Shown: piece after piece, positions 1 to 7,295 of the stretch | How positions within the stretch are numbered: the first letter of the stretch is position 1 | Layout: the number at the start of each line of letters is the position of its first letter | DNA from: Planctomycetota bacterium | Lineage (GTDB): Bacteria; Planctomycetota; Phycisphaerae; FEN-1346; JAACEH01 | Assembly (NCBI GenBank): GCA_016935955.1 | Contig: JAFGPY010000156.1 | Span: forward strand, 1 to 14,224 | Length of the DNA: 14,224 nucleotides | Reading direction: 5' to 3' | The notes under the pieces: model-generated | What the model was told of the DNA's origin: nothing | Database searches by the model: none | Seen by the model: only the letters and a program-made list of their open reading frames with translations | Position numbers and translations under genes: made by a program

Positions 1-724
1 CGGGGTCGAGGGCATGGCCGCGCGGCAGAGGGAGTTGCTGAAGATGTGGCGCGAGCAGAAGCGTCTCGTGCTGGCCAGGCTGTGGGACGGCCGCAAGAAG
101 ATGTTCCGCGACGGCCTGACGCCCGAGGGCAAGCCGGTCGCCGAGTGGTCGATCCACAACCAGACGCTGGCCATCCTATGCGGCCTGAAGCGCGAGTGCT
201 GGCCGGGCATGGTCGCCGAGCGGCTGCTGCCTTACCTGCGCGGCCGCAAGGTGCCGGGGGCCAAGCCGTCGGCCTACTGGGTCACTTACGTCTACGGCGT
301 GATGCAGGAACTCGGCTACGGTCGCGACGTGGCCGAGCACATTCGCAAGGCGTACGGCCCCATGGTGCCCTACGGTGGCACGTGGGAGACGTTCGACTTC
401 GCGGTCGGCTTCGGCAGCACGTCGCACGCCTGGTCGGCCCATCCGATCTATCACCTGGCCGGCACGGTCGGCGGGATCATGCAGACGGAGGCGGCCTGGC
501 AGCGGATCGTCTTCTCGCCTGTGCTCGACTTGCCGCAGACCGACCGCGCCACGGTCGCCGTGCCGACGCCGCAAGGCGCCGTGCGGGCCGCGTGGCGGCG
601 GCGCGGCAAGACGGCCGACGTGCGTCTGGCGCTGCCCAAGGGCGTGGCGGCCGAGGTCCGTCTGACGGGCGTGAAGAAGGCGACCGTCACCGGACGCAAC
701 CACTGGACGGTGCAACTCGACTGA
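1..724 (+). CDS. Alpha-L-rhamnosidase-like glycoside hydrolase (GH78 type), C-terminal part; 5' end outside window
   Basis: The reading frame is already open at the left edge (codons in phase from base 2) and ends at TGA 722-724, so this is the tail of a longer enzyme; the ATG at 14 is probably internal. Counting from that Met, about residues 45-160 look like the second half of an (alpha/alpha)6 barrel. The stretch 'GGTWETF' (121-127) and the run 'GSTSHAWSAHPIYHL' (134-148) match the C-terminal barrel region of GH78 rhamnosidases, where a Trp-Glu pair and an 'SHAWSA' motif are typical. Residues 167-236 form a beta-rich tail ('TPQGAVRAAWRRRGK...'), as in the small C-terminal sandwich of that family. 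The expected activity is release of L-rhamnose from glycans or glycosides. The catalytic acid lies upstream and cannot be checked here. Only 22 bases separate it from the exporter gene, so the two may be co-transcribed. Another six-hairpin glycosidase family is the main alternative. Confidence 0.8.
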   Translation, partial: GVEGMAARQRELLKMWREQKRLVLARLWDGRKKMFRDGLTPEGKPVAEWSIHNQTLAILCGLKRECWPGMVAERLLPYLRGRKVPGAKPSAYWVTYVYGVMQELGYGRDVAEHIRKAYGPMVPYGGTWETFDFAVGFGSTSHAWSAHPIYHLAGTVGGIMQTEAAWQRIVFSPVLDLPQTDRATVAVPTPQGAVRAAWRRRGKTADVRLALPKGVAAEVRLTGVKKATVTGRNHWTVQLD

Positions 725-746
725 ACGGGAGCATGCGGCTCGCATC

Positions 747-2234
747 ATGGCCTGGGGACCCCGACAACTTCAGCCCGAGGAGATGGGCAGCGGCCGCGTC
801 ACGCGCACGCTCATCACCTTGGCCATTCCGTCGGTGGTGGCCGGATTCCTCGGCACGACCTACGAGCTGGTGGACGGTCTGTTCATCAGTTGGCTGGGCC
901 GCGACCCGATCAACGGCATCAGCATCAGCGCGACGATCCTGTTCTTCGCCTGGGCCATCGGCTCGGCCGCTCAACTGGGCGTCGCCACGCTGGTCAGCCG
1001 CCGCCTGGGCGAGGGTCGCTCCGGCGAGGCCCGTCACGTGCTCGAGCAGTCGCTGATCGTAGCCTTCATCATCGGGATGATCGGCTCGGTGCTGATCCCC
1101 CTGAGCGCGCGGCCACTGGTCGCGTTCCTGGGGGCCGACGGCGAGGCCCTTGAACAAGGCACGCTCTATATCCGGCGCATCGGCATGGGCATTATCTTCA
1201 TGCACCTGTTCCAGGTGACCGAGGCCGGGCTGCGGGCCCAAGGCAACACGGTCACCGGCATGCGGGCCGCGATCCTGGGCAACGTCGCCAACCTGGTGCT
1301 CGACGGCTTCATGATCTTCGGCCCCGACCATCCGGCCGGCAACGCGCCGCAGTTCTGGGGCCTGCGACAAGTGGCCGACTTCTTCACCGCGCACGGCATG
1401 GATCTGGGCGTCCAGGGCGGCGCGACGGCCACGCTGCTGACGCGGCTGCTGGTCGTGGTCATCCTGATGACGGCCCTGTGCTCGCACCGATCGCGCGTGC
1501 AGATCGCCCTGCCCTGGCGCATCCGGCCGAGGGATTTCTGGCGAACCATCTGTAGCGTCTACGTCTACGGCATTCCCGCCACGGTGACCATCCTGGGCAT
1601 GGCGTTCTCCAACGGCGCCATCAACAAAATCCTGTGCGGCCACGACATTGCCGCCGCCGGCGTGCTGGGCATCGCCAGGCGACTGGAGATGTTCGCTTTC
1701 GTACCGATCTTCAGCCTAAGCGGCGCGGTCGTGCCGATGGTCAGCTACAACCTGGGGGCGGGGCTCATTCCCCGGTGCCGGCGGGCCATCGTCATGGGCT
1801 GCCTGCTCGCGGGGTCGATCATGGGCCTCTTCGGGGCGGTGATCTTCGTCTTCCCATCCCCCGTGCTGCGGCTGTTCACCCAGGAGTCCGACATGCTGGC
1901 CATGGGCACCTCGTACCTGCGGATCAACTCGTGGTCGTACTTCTTCGCCGGCTGCGACATCGTCCTCTCGGCGGGCCTGCAGGGCCTCGGCCGCGCAGCC
2001 CTGTCCACCCTGGCCCAGTTGACCCGGGCCGTCATCGTCAAGATACCCGTGGCGTGGCTGCTGGCGATGTTCATGGGCGTCACGGGCGTCTGGATCAGTT
2101 CGCCCGTCTCGACGCTGGCCTGCTTCACGCTGGCCGGCACCCTGATGGTCTGGGCGCTGAAGCACATTCGCCACAAAGAGCCGCACGACCCGGCCCCGCA
2201 AGACGAAGCCGCACCCCATCCGGCCGGCGATTGA
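747..2234 (+). CDS. MATE family multidrug/toxin efflux transporter
   Basis: A 495-residue integral membrane protein with about 12 hydrophobic segments in two homologous halves, the usual size for MATE (multi antimicrobial extrusion) proteins. The N-terminal half begins with 'TLITLAIPSVVAGFLGTTYELVDGL' (residues 21-45), the classic first helix in which the transporter leaves its cytoplasmic tail. It is followed by 'GQLGVATLVSRRLGEGR'-like text (residues 75-91; here AAQLGVATLVSRR...), typical of helix 2 and the following loop. MATE proteins exchange H+ or Na+ for cationic or metabolic substrates across the inner membrane; the substrate cannot be inferred. The start is uncertain. The ATG at 747 has only a distant GGGAG (727-731), and an in-frame ATG at 783 would remove 12 residues without touching the first helix. 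The C-terminal tail is polar and charged. The arfB gene follows 31 bases downstream on the same strand. Confidence 0.92.
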   Translation: MAWGPRQLQPEEMGSGRVTRTLITLAIPSVVAGFLGTTYELVDGLFISWLGRDPINGISISATILFFAWAIGSAAQLGVATLVSRRLGEGRSGEARHVLEQSLIVAFIIGMIGSVLIPLSARPLVAFLGADGEALEQGTLYIRRIGMGIIFMHLFQVTEAGLRAQGNTVTGMRAAILGNVANLVLDGFMIFGPDHPAGNAPQFWGLRQVADFFTAHGMDLGVQGGATATLLTRLLVVVILMTALCSHRSRVQIALPWRIRPRDFWRTICSVYVYGIPATVTILGMAFSNGAINKILCGHDIAAAGVLGIARRLEMFAFVPIFSLSGAVVPMVSYNLGAGLIPRCRRAIVMGCLLAGSIMGLFGAVIFVFPSPVLRLFTQESDMLAMGTSYLRINSWSYFFAGCDIVLSAGLQGLGRAALSTLAQLTRAVIVKIPVAWLLAMFMGVTGVWISSPVSTLACFTLAGTLMVWALKHIRHKEPHDPAPQDEAAPHPAGD

Positions 2235-2265
2235 TTCTTACGTCCGCGCGGCGTATGCTGGTGAC

Positions 2266-2691
2266 ATGATCCGCGTGACCCATGCCCTGTCGATCGACGA
2301 GAACGAGATTCAGTGGGAGGCCGTGCGCGCTTCGGGGCCCGGCGGGCAGAACGTCAACAAGGTCTCGACGGCCGTGCAGTTGCGGTTCGACGTGCAACAC
2401 TCTCCGAGTCTGCCCGACGAGGTTCGCGAGCGACTGTTGCGCATCGCGCGCCGCCGGATCAACAGCCGCGGCGAACTGGTGATCGACGCCCGGCGGTACC
2501 GCAGCCAGACGCGCAACCGCGACGACGCTCTGGAGCGGCTCGTCGGTCTCATTCGCCTGGCGACTGTTCGTCCGAAGACCCGCCGCAAGACCAACCCCTC
2601 GGCGGCCGCCAAGCAGCGCCGCTTGGACTCCAAGCACCATCGCGGCCAACTCAAGCGCACGCGCGGCCGCATCCGCCGCGACGAGGAGTAG
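2266..2691 (+). CDS. arfB: Peptidyl-tRNA hydrolase ArfB (alternative ribosome-rescue factor, YaeJ type)
   Basis: A 141-residue protein, the same size as E. coli ArfB/YaeJ (140). The release-factor-like domain carries the catalytic GGQ motif at residues 26-28 in the context 'ASGPGGQNVNKVSTAVQLRF', which hydrolyses peptidyl-tRNA in the ribosomal P site. The domain is followed by a very basic, Lys/Arg-rich tail (about residues 104-139). In ArfB this tail enters the empty mRNA channel of stalled ribosomes, and its presence separates ArfB from full release factors. The protein acts in the cytoplasm, freeing ribosomes stuck on mRNAs that lack a stop codon. The start ATG at 2266 has only a weak ribosome site (GGTG just before it); 31 bases separate it from the exporter gene, so read-through from there is possible. 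No missing residues are seen. Confidence 0.95.
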   Translation: MIRVTHALSIDENEIQWEAVRASGPGGQNVNKVSTAVQLRFDVQHSPSLPDEVRERLLRIARRRINSRGELVIDARRYRSQTRNRDDALERLVGLIRLATVRPKTRRKTNPSAAAKQRRLDSKHHRGQLKRTRGRIRRDEE

Positions 2692-2716
2692 GTTCCACAC
2701 GAATCTGCTGCTGTGG

Positions 2717-2785
2717 GGGTGCCATGCTTCTGCTTGCAGAAGCATGCGACAGGATCATGGCCACGCCAGCGTGGCCATGCCACCC
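2717..2785. repeat. Composite hairpin repeat, unit 1 (two hairpins between imperfect GGGTGCCATG/CATGGCACCC ends)
   Basis: The unit opens with GGGTGCCATG (2717-2726) and closes with CATGCCACCC (2776-2785), one mismatch from the exact reverse complement. Inside are two perfect hairpins. The first has arms CATGCTTCTGC (2723-2733) and GCAGAAGCATG (2736-2746); the second has arms CATGGCCACGC (2756-2766) and GCGTGGCCATG (2769-2779). Both have 11-bp stems and a 2-base centre. Every arm starts or ends with CATG. There is no T-run behind the hairpins, so they are not standard intrinsic terminators, although they lie between converging genes (arfB and the 354-residue iron-sulfur protein). No gene is supported anywhere in 2692-3029. 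Confidence 0.85.
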
Positions 2786-2805
2786 CTCTTGTACGGACCG
2801 ACGGC

Positions 2806-3004
2806 GGGTGCCATGCCTGCCCCTGTCGCAGATCCCGAGCAACGTCGAGGGGCAGGCATGCCGATGGTCTGCGATCTCATGCATGGCTGCGAGCAGTCCC
2901 CCTGCGCTATCTGACTGACGCACGCTCCGCATGGCCGCAAGCGGCCATGGCACCAACTGACGGTCTGTGATTTCACGCATGGCTGCGGGGCAGCCATGGC
3001 ACCC
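2806..3004. repeat. Composite hairpin repeat, unit 2 (expanded copy with perfect 10-bp inverted ends)
   Basis: The ends GGGTGCCATG (2806-2815) and CATGGCACCC (2995-3004) are exact reverse complements. Four hairpin positions can be read. The first is a 13-bp stem, CATGCCTGCCCCT (2812-2824) with AGGGGCAGGCATG (2848-2860), around a 23-base loop. The second is a decayed CATGGCTGC...GCAG (2882-2896). The third has arms CATGGCCGC/GCGGCCATG (2930-2949). The last has arms CATGGCTGC/GCAGCCATG with a GGG loop (2978-2998). The stretches 2867-2896 and 2963-2993 are near-identical, so the right half appears to have been duplicated inside the unit. The left 20 bases (2806-2825) and the last 34 bases (2972-3005) recur exactly in the copy at 12.6 kb. 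Confidence 0.87.
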
Positions 3005-3029
3005 ACGGCAGAAGGCCTCGCAGCGCCGC

Positions 3030-4094
3030 TCAGTCCTTCGTCTCCGGCAGCGGCTTGCCCTGGGTGTCCAGACGCCAGCGCGGACGTTTGATGAAGGGGC
3101 CGCCCTTGAACGTCTGCTCGATGAAGTTGCGCTTCTCCAGGAAGTGCATGCAGCTTCGCATGCAGCCGCGCGAGCCGCCGATGCCGTAACTGCCCGCACC
3201 GCTCCAGCGAGCGATGTAGGCGTGCCCCTCGATGATGAAGCCCGAGGGCGTGTCCCGCGTTGGTCCCCACGTGTTCAGCGACATCGGCCAGCAGAACTTG
3301 TACGCGGTATCCTCCGACACGTGCTGCGCCGCCACGTCGAACTGGTAGCCCGGCATCGACAACGGAATGAACGGCGAGGTCCGCGGGTCGCCGCCGTGGT
3401 AGGCCAGCGTGCAGCGGCCCATGTCGACGTCGGCCCAACGATAGGTCTTGTCCTCGATCCGGATCTCGACCGTCTTGCCGTCCTTGATGTGCGGGATGGC
3501 GTCGGGGCAGCCCTTCACGCAGGCCATGTCGAGCTTGCAGATGCTGTTGGGCTCCAGCAGCGGATCCGGCTCAAGCGGCATGTCGGTCAGAATGGCCGCC
3601 AGACGTTGCCGCGGGCCGAACTGCTTCGTCAGGAAGACCTTCGACCAGCCGATCTCGCCCACGCCGGCCGCCACGGCGGCGATGCGAATCGCGAGCTGGA
3701 CCTCGGGCGGCACGCCGCCGGGACGCAGCGGCTCGGCCGGGGCCTGCCGCTCGGGCACGCCGGGGTAGTACGGCACGGCCTCGTAGCCGAAGTCCTCGAT
3801 CAGGCACGCCGTCTCGTAGAGCGGCAGCGGAATGAAGTACGTGTTGAGCAGCCCGTGGTAGCAGAAGTGCGTGTAGGCCGGCCAGTGGGTGCCTTCCTCG
3901 ATGCCGCGCCACCCGCCGCGAACGATGCGACGGCCGACGACGATCACCGATTTCACCTCGGGGAACATCGAGGCCGGATGCATGCGCTTCGGTGCGTTGG
4001 CGAACCGCTCGATGTTGGCCACGCCGAACAGGTCGAGCCCGCGCGACAGGGCGTACTCGCGGAGAGCCTCTTTGGTCAGTGTTTTGGTCTTCAT
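3030..4094 (-). CDS. QueG/reductive dehalogenase-like iron-sulfur protein (354 aa) with atypical cysteine spacing
   Basis: Last gene of the - strand operon; its ATG (4094-4092) lies 12 bases after the stop of the 281-residue paralogue, and an AGGA overlapping that stop could serve as ribosome site. It has the superfamily layout: 'GLDLFGVANIERF' (19-31), 'PEVKSVIVVGRR' (45-56), 'AAVAAGVGEIGW' (139-150), then 'FGPRQRLAAILTDMPLEPDPLL' (159-180). This is the cobamide-binding-type core shared by epoxyqueuosine reductase QueG and reductive dehalogenases. The ferredoxin-like motif is unusual: Cys186-x5-Cys192-x3-Cys196-Pro instead of CxxCxxCxxxCP. Further cysteines at 228, 268, 311 and 315 ('GCMRSC') could complete one or two clusters. 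There is no signal peptide or membrane span, so a cytosolic location is expected. True queuosine synthesis is unlikely, because several copies occur together under an IclR regulator. The substrate is unknown. Confidence 0.8.
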   Translation of the reverse strand: MKTKTLTKEALREYALSRGLDLFGVANIERFANAPKRMHPASMFPEVKSVIVVGRRIVRGGWRGIEEGTHWPAYTHFCYHGLLNTYFIPLPLYETACLIEDFGYEAVPYYPGVPERQAPAEPLRPGGVPPEVQLAIRIAAVAAGVGEIGWSKVFLTKQFGPRQRLAAILTDMPLEPDPLLEPNSICKLDMACVKGCPDAIPHIKDGKTVEIRIEDKTYRWADVDMGRCTLAYHGGDPRTSPFIPLSMPGYQFDVAAQHVSEDTAYKFCWPMSLNTWGPTRDTPSGFIIEGHAYIARWSGAGSYGIGGSRGCMRSCMHFLEKRNFIEQTFKGGPFIKRPRWRLDTQGKPLPETKD

Positions 4095-4106
4095 GGTTTC
4101 GGCGTC

Positions 4107-4952
4107 CTATAGCTTGTACGGATCCACGTCGGGCTTGATGACCCACGGCTCGCGCTTCCTCAGCGGCGTGGCGAAGCCGATCGTGACCTTGCCTTGTCGC
4201 TCCATCAAATCGAGCAGGCCGCGCAGGCACGTCGCCGCGATGCGATCGGGTTTGCCGGCCGCATGCAGACGGTTGGGCGTGGCGCCGTTCTTGCACACCT
4301 TGCACTTGGCGTAGTCGATCTCGGCCACGGTCATGCTCTTGCCGCAGATGGTCCGCGTCTGCTCGCCGACGAACGCGTCCAGCGGGCAAAGCTTGCGACA
4401 CTCGGCGGCCGATGGTGAGAGCGTTTCTTCGAGCAACGGCGTCGGTTCGAGTTCGGCGTCGGTCAGGATGATCTGGATTCTCTGCCGCGTACCGAACTGC
4501 GGGGTCAGCAGACAGTCGGCGTAACCGATCTCGCCGACTCCGGCCCGCACGGCGGCATCATCGTGGTCCAGCAGCACGTTGGGCTGCGGGGCCCCGGGCC
4601 GCACGGCCACGCCCATGGGCGGCGTCTGCGGCGGCAGGTTCGGCAGCGGCACGGCTTCCCAGCCGTTGTCCTCCAGGAACTCGGCCACCTGGATCGTCGT
4701 CAGCGAGGTGAACCGGTTGTCGAGCCAGTCGACGCCGTAGAGGATGTAATTGCTGAAGTTGGTGCCCTCTTCGACGCCGCGCAGGGCGCCGCGCGGTACC
4801 CGCCGCCCGAGCACGATGACTGATCGCGCCTCGGGAAAGATCGTCCGCGGATGTTTCTCGACCGGCAACTCGTCGAAACGCTCGACATTGGCCACGCCAA
4901 ACAGGTCGGCGCCGGCCTCTGCGGCCGCAGCTCTCAACGTCTCTGTATCCAT
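4107..4952 (-). CDS. QueG/reductive dehalogenase-like iron-sulfur protein (281 aa), short form
   Basis: Third gene of the operon. The ATG at 4952-4950 is chosen because a strong AGGAGGT lies 12 bases upstream (4971-4965); an earlier in-frame ATG at 5009 would add 19 residues that run across this ribosome site. Landmarks are 'GADLFGVANVERF' (14-26), 'PEARSVIVLGRRVPRG' (40-55), 'VRAGVGEIGY' (135-144) and 'FGTRQRIQIILTDAELEPTPLL' (153-174), closely parallel to the neighbouring 354-residue protein. The cluster region is reduced: Cys185-x3-Cys189-Pro, Cys203, and Cys217-x2-Cys220, with Cys242 further on. The first two cysteines of a canonical CxxCxxCxxxCP motif are missing. It may bind a single [4Fe-4S] cluster from dispersed cysteines, or act as a partner subunit. 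It is 75 bases downstream of the 744-residue protein. No export signal is seen. Confidence 0.78.
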   Translation of the reverse strand: MDTETLRAAAAEAGADLFGVANVERFDELPVEKHPRTIFPEARSVIVLGRRVPRGALRGVEEGTNFSNYILYGVDWLDNRFTSLTTIQVAEFLEDNGWEAVPLPNLPPQTPPMGVAVRPGAPQPNVLLDHDDAAVRAGVGEIGYADCLLTPQFGTRQRIQIILTDAELEPTPLLEETLSPSAAECRKLCPLDAFVGEQTRTICGKSMTVAEIDYAKCKVCKNGATPNRLHAAGKPDRIAATCLRGLLDLMERQGKVTIGFATPLRKREPWVIKPDVDPYKL

Positions 4953-4964
4953 GGTTCTCGTGCC

Positions 4965-4971
4965 ACCTCCT
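4965..4971 (-). promoter_or_regulatory. Ribosome binding site deciding the start of the 281-aa iron-sulfur protein
   Basis: On the - strand this reads AGGAGGT, 12 bases before the ATG at 4952-4950. It lies inside the upstream part of the longer possible reading frame, which makes the internal ATG the likely true start. Confidence 0.7.
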
Positions 4972-5027
4972 CGTAAGGAACTGTAAATCCCTGAATCAAC
5001 ACGCCACAACCGTCACACAAACCGAAC

Positions 5028-7262
5028 TCAACGCGCGTCGCCCTGCCCCTTGGCCGGACAGACGCGGATGCATTCCTCGCCGATCGTCAGCAGCCGCTTC
5101 TGCACGCCCCACCGCGTATGGGCTACCGTGGCAGCCACAGCCGCAGAGGTCCGCTCCTCGGGCACGGGCGCGTCGCTGTCGAGACCGATATAGTCGGGGC
5201 CCTCCTTGCCGCTCAGGCCCAGACGCTTGGCCCAGTCGCAGGCGAAGGCATCGACCGCCGGCACGTGGAACGTCGCGCCCTCGATTGTCAGGGCCGCGCC
5301 GCGACCGGTCAGGGCCGCCGTCGGGCAGGCCGCCACACAACGATCGTCGCACTGGTCGCAGTACAGGTCGCCCGGCAGGAGCGGGTCGCTGGCCAGCGGC
5401 AGGTCCGTGACCACGGCCAGCAGCCGTTGCCGCACGCCGAACTGCGGCGTCAGCGGACTGCCGTTGCGGCCAATGGTCGCCAGTCCGGCAAGCAGGGCGG
5501 CGAAACGGTTCGCTCGCATGTCGGGCAGCATGCCGCGCGGGCTCTTGACCGTCGAGGCCAGACCCGTCAGGTCGCTGGTCGGCACGGCCCGGTGGCCGCA
5601 GCGGTTCAGCCGCTTGATCAGGCGGTAGGCCGCATCGGCCAGCAACTGCCCGGCCTCGTGACAGGCAAAGACATAGGGGCCGACCGTTTCGGCCGGCGTC
5701 GTCTTGGCCGTGTCGACCGTGGCGTCGGGAATGTGCATGGCCAGCACGACGACGCTACGGGCGCCGGGTAGCCAATCCTCCGGCCCGAGCATCCGCATGT
5801 CGCGGCGCGAGACCTCGGGAACGAACGGCCCGTAGATCAGACCCCGGTCCTCAACCATCTCGGCCGGACGGGCGGCAACGTCCAGACCGTCGGCAGCCTT
5901 GCGAAACGCGGCGAAACGGTCCACGGCAAAAACGCCCACGAGGTCGGCCCCGGCGGCCGCGCACAGGTCGCCTACCTGTTGGCGGGTGGGGGCGGCCGTG
6001 TCGCCGTCGGCGTGGCGCGTGGCGACGGGTAGCTCGGCGCTGGTGAGCACGGTGGCGAACCGCGCGTCGCCGGTGAAGACGCCCAGACGCTCGGCCACGA
6101 GCGTGTCGTGGATGCGCGTCATGCAGACGGCCGAGTAGCCCTGCATATCCAGGTCGTGGGCCATGTCCATGGCGGCGTACAGAAACTGGCGACGCATCAT
6201 GCGTTCCAGCTCGCCGTTGCCGTCGGCGCCCGGCGGCACGCGAATGCCGAACGAGATGACCGAGACGGCGTCGGGCAGGTGACGCTGCGGATGGACGGGC
6301 CCCTCGGCCGGGAAGTCGGCGGCGCGGCCGACGGCCATGACGTCGAGCAGATAGTGGTCGAAGGTGGCATTGAGCTGCGCGGCCAACTCGGCGCCCGTGG
6401 CTGCCGAGGGAGTCTTCCTACGCCGCGGCGCTTTGCAGTAGCCGGGATCGCTGACGCGAAGCTGCGGCACCATGCAGAACTTCAGGCAACTGCCTTCCGC
6501 CCCGCCGTCCTGGCCGTAGCGCTCGAGGTTTTCCAGGATCACCGACTCGTCCACCTTCTCGGGCGGCGAGATCGACAGGCTCAGGTCGAAGTTCTCGGCC
6601 CAGGCACAGCGCCACTTGTTCGTGTCGGGGAACTCGAACCGCTTGCCGCCAATCTCGATGGTCGTCGTTCCCGCGGTCTCCTTGCGGAAAGTGTCCATCG
6701 GGCAGTTCTTCACGCAGGCCATGCAGCGGTCGCACAGCGGCGGCCCGTCGTACATCGGCGTGGGCTCCAGCTCGGCGTCGGTGATGACGCTGACGAAGCG
6801 GTTGCGCGGACCGAACTCCGGCGACAGGGCCAGGTTGTTCCAGCCGATCTCGGCCAGACCGGCGGCCACGGCGGCATAGCGATGGGCCAGGTCGGGCGCG
6901 AAGCTGACCTTCAGGTCTTTGTAGGGGTGGTAGCGCCAGATGTTGCTCGCGGTGATCGGCAGGGCCCGGTGGCCGCGCGACTCGATCAGCCGCGCGAGGC
7001 GAAACGACATGTCGTCCAGCCGGCTGTTCATCCAGTACTGCACGGCGTAGGGCCCGACCACCTGCGGTCGGGGCTCGCCTCCGAGTTCCACCGCGGCGTC
7101 CGGATGGTGAATGGCCGCAACGACGACCGACCGTGCCCCGGGCATGAGCCCCTGGGGACTCATCCGTAGCGGCGCGTTGGCAAACCGCTCCACGGGCGCC
7201 ACACCCACCAAGTCGGCCCCAAGCGCGCGGGCCAACCGTTCAATCTCACCACGCAAGTCCAT
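5028..7262 (-). CDS. Multi-module QueG/reductive dehalogenase-like iron-sulfur protein (744 aa; two full modules plus a degenerate one)
   Basis: Second gene of the operon, 33 bases after the IclR gene. Module 1 (about 1-285) has 'GADLVGVAPVERF' (15-27), 'AAVAAGLAEIGW' (130-141), 'FGPRNRFVSVITDAELEPTPM' (150-170) and a canonical cluster motif Cys177-x2-Cys180-x2-Cys183-x3-Cys187-Pro, with Cys219, 259, 263 and 276 behind it. A middle stretch (about 290-415) repeats weakened landmarks ('DVMAVGRAADF', 'PDAVSVISFGIRVP', 'RFATVLTSAEL') but has no cluster motif. Module 2 (about 425-744) has 'GADLVGVFAVDRF' (438-450), 'LLAGLATIGR' (590-599), 'FGVRQRLLAVVTDLPLASDPLL' (608-629), Cys635-x2-Cys638-x3-Cys642-x3-Cys646-Pro (one residue longer than usual) and a final Cys731-x3-Cys735-Pro. 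Single-module relatives are typically 300-400 residues. Inference: a fused, cytosolic, possibly cobamide-dependent reductase or electron-transfer protein. The start at 7262 is chosen for its GAGGGA ribosome site; in-frame ATGs at 7277 and 7292 are less well placed. Confidence 0.82.
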   Translation of the reverse strand: MDLRGEIERLARALGADLVGVAPVERFANAPLRMSPQGLMPGARSVVVAAIHHPDAAVELGGEPRPQVVGPYAVQYWMNSRLDDMSFRLARLIESRGHRALPITASNIWRYHPYKDLKVSFAPDLAHRYAAVAAGLAEIGWNNLALSPEFGPRNRFVSVITDAELEPTPMYDGPPLCDRCMACVKNCPMDTFRKETAGTTTIEIGGKRFEFPDTNKWRCAWAENFDLSLSISPPEKVDESVILENLERYGQDGGAEGSCLKFCMVPQLRVSDPGYCKAPRRRKTPSAATGAELAAQLNATFDHYLLDVMAVGRAADFPAEGPVHPQRHLPDAVSVISFGIRVPPGADGNGELERMMRRQFLYAAMDMAHDLDMQGYSAVCMTRIHDTLVAERLGVFTGDARFATVLTSAELPVATRHADGDTAAPTRQQVGDLCAAAGADLVGVFAVDRFAAFRKAADGLDVAARPAEMVEDRGLIYGPFVPEVSRRDMRMLGPEDWLPGARSVVVLAMHIPDATVDTAKTTPAETVGPYVFACHEAGQLLADAAYRLIKRLNRCGHRAVPTSDLTGLASTVKSPRGMLPDMRANRFAALLAGLATIGRNGSPLTPQFGVRQRLLAVVTDLPLASDPLLPGDLYCDQCDDRCVAACPTAALTGRGAALTIEGATFHVPAVDAFACDWAKRLGLSGKEGPDYIGLDSDAPVPEERTSAAVAATVAHTRWGVQKRLLTIGEECIRVCPAKGQGDAR

Positions 7263-7269
7263 TGTCCCA

Positions 7270-7275
7270 TCCCTC
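7270..7275 (-). promoter_or_regulatory. Ribosome binding site of the 744-aa iron-sulfur protein
   Basis: On the - strand GAGGGA lies 7 bases before the ATG at 7262-7260. It overlaps the alternative ATG at 7277-7275 and so argues for the shorter product. Confidence 0.7.
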
Positions 7276-7295
7276 ATGATCCGACCAGACACACG

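Noticed and set aside
687..1643. A 318-codon - strand open frame opposite the MATE gene
   Set aside because: Very His/Arg/Asp-rich composition typical of antisense to membrane-protein codons; no motif.
2723..2779. Hairpins behind arfB as intrinsic terminators
   Set aside because: The stems are perfect but no T-run follows on either strand, and the same hairpins recur elsewhere as parts of a repeat unit. They may still slow or protect transcripts.
2806..3004. CRISPR array or tandem repeat
   Set aside because: The repeated pieces are palindromic, of unequal length and without regular spacers; they form a composite hairpin element instead.
2967..4112. A 381-codon open frame on the + strand opposite the 354-aa iron-sulfur gene
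   Set aside because: Antisense shadow in high-GC DNA; it starts inside a hairpin repeat and its product has no family features, while the - strand frame matches the iron-sulfur family throughout.
6108..7169. A 353-codon + strand open frame opposite the 744-aa iron-sulfur gene
   Set aside because: Same cause: His/Arg/Gly-rich shadow of a real gene with no ribosome site or motifs.
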